From contig NZ_CP027860.1 of the NCBI RefSeq assembly GCF_003015185.1, positions 3,100,001 to 3,164,000 on the forward strand: DNA of 64,000 nt, written 5' to 3'. This document shows, piece by piece, positions 63,227 through 64,000 of this stretch. The translations under genes and the position numbers were made by a program. Origin of the DNA: Ahniella affigens (GTDB lineage Bacteria > Pseudomonadota > Gammaproteobacteria > Xanthomonadales > Ahniellaceae). Positions within the stretch are counted from its first letter, which is position 1. Each line of letters begins with the position of its first letter. The notes beneath the pieces were generated by a model. That model was not told the DNA's origin, ran no database searches, and saw nothing but the letters and a program-made list of their open reading frames with translations.

Positions 63227-64000
63227 TTAGGTGCCGCCTCCAAATTCGATTTTGATTTCATCGTTGCCCGTGAGCGGCAGCGCTTTGTATGGGATTTCAT
63301 AGGCGATATCGCCTTCCCACTCGACTTCCTTCGGAATACCGAGCTGCGCATTGGTCACAAACAATCCGACCCGTGATTCCGGCGTGCCCGTGATCGCAGT
63401 CACCCAACTGATCGGAACCTTGGTCTGGTTCTTCCACAGATTCCAAGGATTGATCGTGCCGAACGAGGGGCGCACAATCCGAATGATTCCGGACGGACGG
63501 CGGTCCGTGATCCGCGCGATTCGCGCTTCCGAATGCTCTTTGACCTTCAACTCAGTGTTGAAATCCAGGCTGAAATAAATACCTTCGACCGTGATCCCGT
63601 TGATTGTGACGAAAGCGTTTTCTTTCGTAATCGGCGTCGCCGGATTCGTGAACGCTGAATAGTCTGGATTGACGAAGGCTTGCTCGACCGCTTCCAGACA
63701 GTCACCTTCGAAGCGCACCTTTGCCATGGTGTACTTTTTCATTTCAGCGACGAAGCCAGACCAAGACGCGCGACAGCCCTTCATGGTCTTGAGCGTGCTG
63801 CCATGCTGGAACAGCGCCGTAGCACTTGGGATCGCGGCCGCAACCGGCGTATAACGTGCCAAGGCAGGCGGACCGACCACTAACGTCTCTGCCATGCTTC
63901 CGACGCGAAGTGCGAGCGAAAGGGGCGATGCCTGCCCATTCGTCACTGCGCCGATCAGTGGCGTCGAACCTTCGATGAACCCCTTCACGCCAACGGGCAC
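63227..64000 (-). CDS. Phage major tail tube protein, open at window edge
   Basis: 257 visible residues; a GTG lies exactly at the window edge (64000), and the frame may continue outside. Features: KGFIEGSTPLIGAVTNG, MKKYTMAKVRFEGDCLEAVEQAF, TPITKENAFVTINGITVEGIYFSLDFNTELKVKE, and an end with PYKALPLTGNDEIKIEFGG. Beta-rich with the position (before the chaperone) of the tail tube protein. Identity is inferred from order and general pattern. Confidence 0.75.
   Translation of the reverse strand: MPVGVKGFIEGSTPLIGAVTNGQASPLSLALRVGSMAETLVVGPPALARYTPVAAAIPSATALFQHGSTLKTMKGCRASWSGFVAEMKKYTMAKVRFEGDCLEAVEQAFVNPDYSAFTNPATPITKENAFVTINGITVEGIYFSLDFNTELKVKEHSEARIARITDRRPSGIIRIVRPSFGTINPWNLWKNQTKVPISWVTAITGTPESRVGLFVTNAQLGIPKEVEWEGDIAYEIPYKALPLTGNDEIKIEFGGGT

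Larger units (their letters stand above)
51714..64000 (-). mobile_element. Prophage tail module, incomplete at right edge
   Basis: A block of minus-strand genes with the order tail tube, assembly chaperone (frameshifted), tape measure, tail proteins, DNA methyltransferase, linked by one-base overlaps, is the structure of a siphophage tail operon. Integrase, terminase, capsid and lysis genes are not in the window. The left end falls in the repeat-rich stretch 50948-51713; no att site was identified. Confidence 0.85.

Overview
The window is GC-rich, densely coded chromosomal DNA from a gammaproteobacterium, most likely a member of the Xanthomonadales / Lysobacterales (inference). Supporting signs are an A-type RNase P RNA, ubiE, a complete kdpFABCDE set, a TorF-family putative porin, a MoxR/DUF58/DUF4129/SpoIIM/RDD cluster, Do-family protease and SixA genes, many 1-4 nt start/stop overlaps, and numerous intergenic palindromic repeats like those of Xanthomonas and Stenotrophomonas relatives. 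No tRNA, CRISPR array or insertion sequence was seen.

Layout. 1-6.5 kb holds a truncated gluzincin-like peptidase, a polytopic membrane protein, a fused allantoinase/OHCU decarboxylase, a fluoride channel (crcB), a DUF3108 protein, and a divergent GNAT / DUF4166 pair. 6.5-11.6 kb is a same-strand regulatory locus: ECF sigma factor, single-TM putative anti-sigma, two exported HEAT-repeat proteins, a terminator, then a BlaI-type repressor with a strong inverted-repeat operator and an M56 peptidase fused to a TonB C-terminal domain. 11.7-14.2 kb holds a small exported protein and a Tat-signal vanadium-type haloperoxidase. 14.2-22.1 kb is the kdp potassium uptake operon on the minus strand, including a 30-residue kdpF.

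22.3-25.0 kb (minus) carries ubiE, a DUF971 gene, an unknown gene and an EamA transporter. 25.2-27.5 kb (plus) is a second ECF / single-TM / exported-effector module, with a double-PDZ protein as effector. 27.5-29.6 kb has a hairpin array, a lipoprotein and two unknown membrane proteins. 29.7-30.8 kb is an FAD amine oxidase. 30.9-39.8 kb (minus) is the MoxR-DUF58 type cluster, with DUF4350, DUF4129, SpoIIM, RDD and two tandem polytopic paralogues. 39.9-43.8 kb is a membrane Ser/Thr kinase followed by a Pro-rich exported protein. 44.3-50.9 kb has the TorF porin, a one-domain asparaginase, rnpB, a six-hairpin array, a Do protease, a phospholipase D family protein, YceI and sixA.

50.9-51.7 kb is a repeat-rich, gene-free boundary. 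From 51.7 kb to the right edge lies the tail module of a siphophage-like prophage, read leftwards: tail tube protein (cut by the window), tail assembly chaperone with a programmed -1 frameshift site, a 1,941-residue tape measure protein, three tail proteins coupled by one-base overlaps, and a DNA methyltransferase at the end. The chaperone extension has no start of its own and was recovered by reading through an A-AAA-AAC slip site; it is the best single molecular finding here. Integrase, capsid, packaging and lysis genes lie outside the window or are absent.
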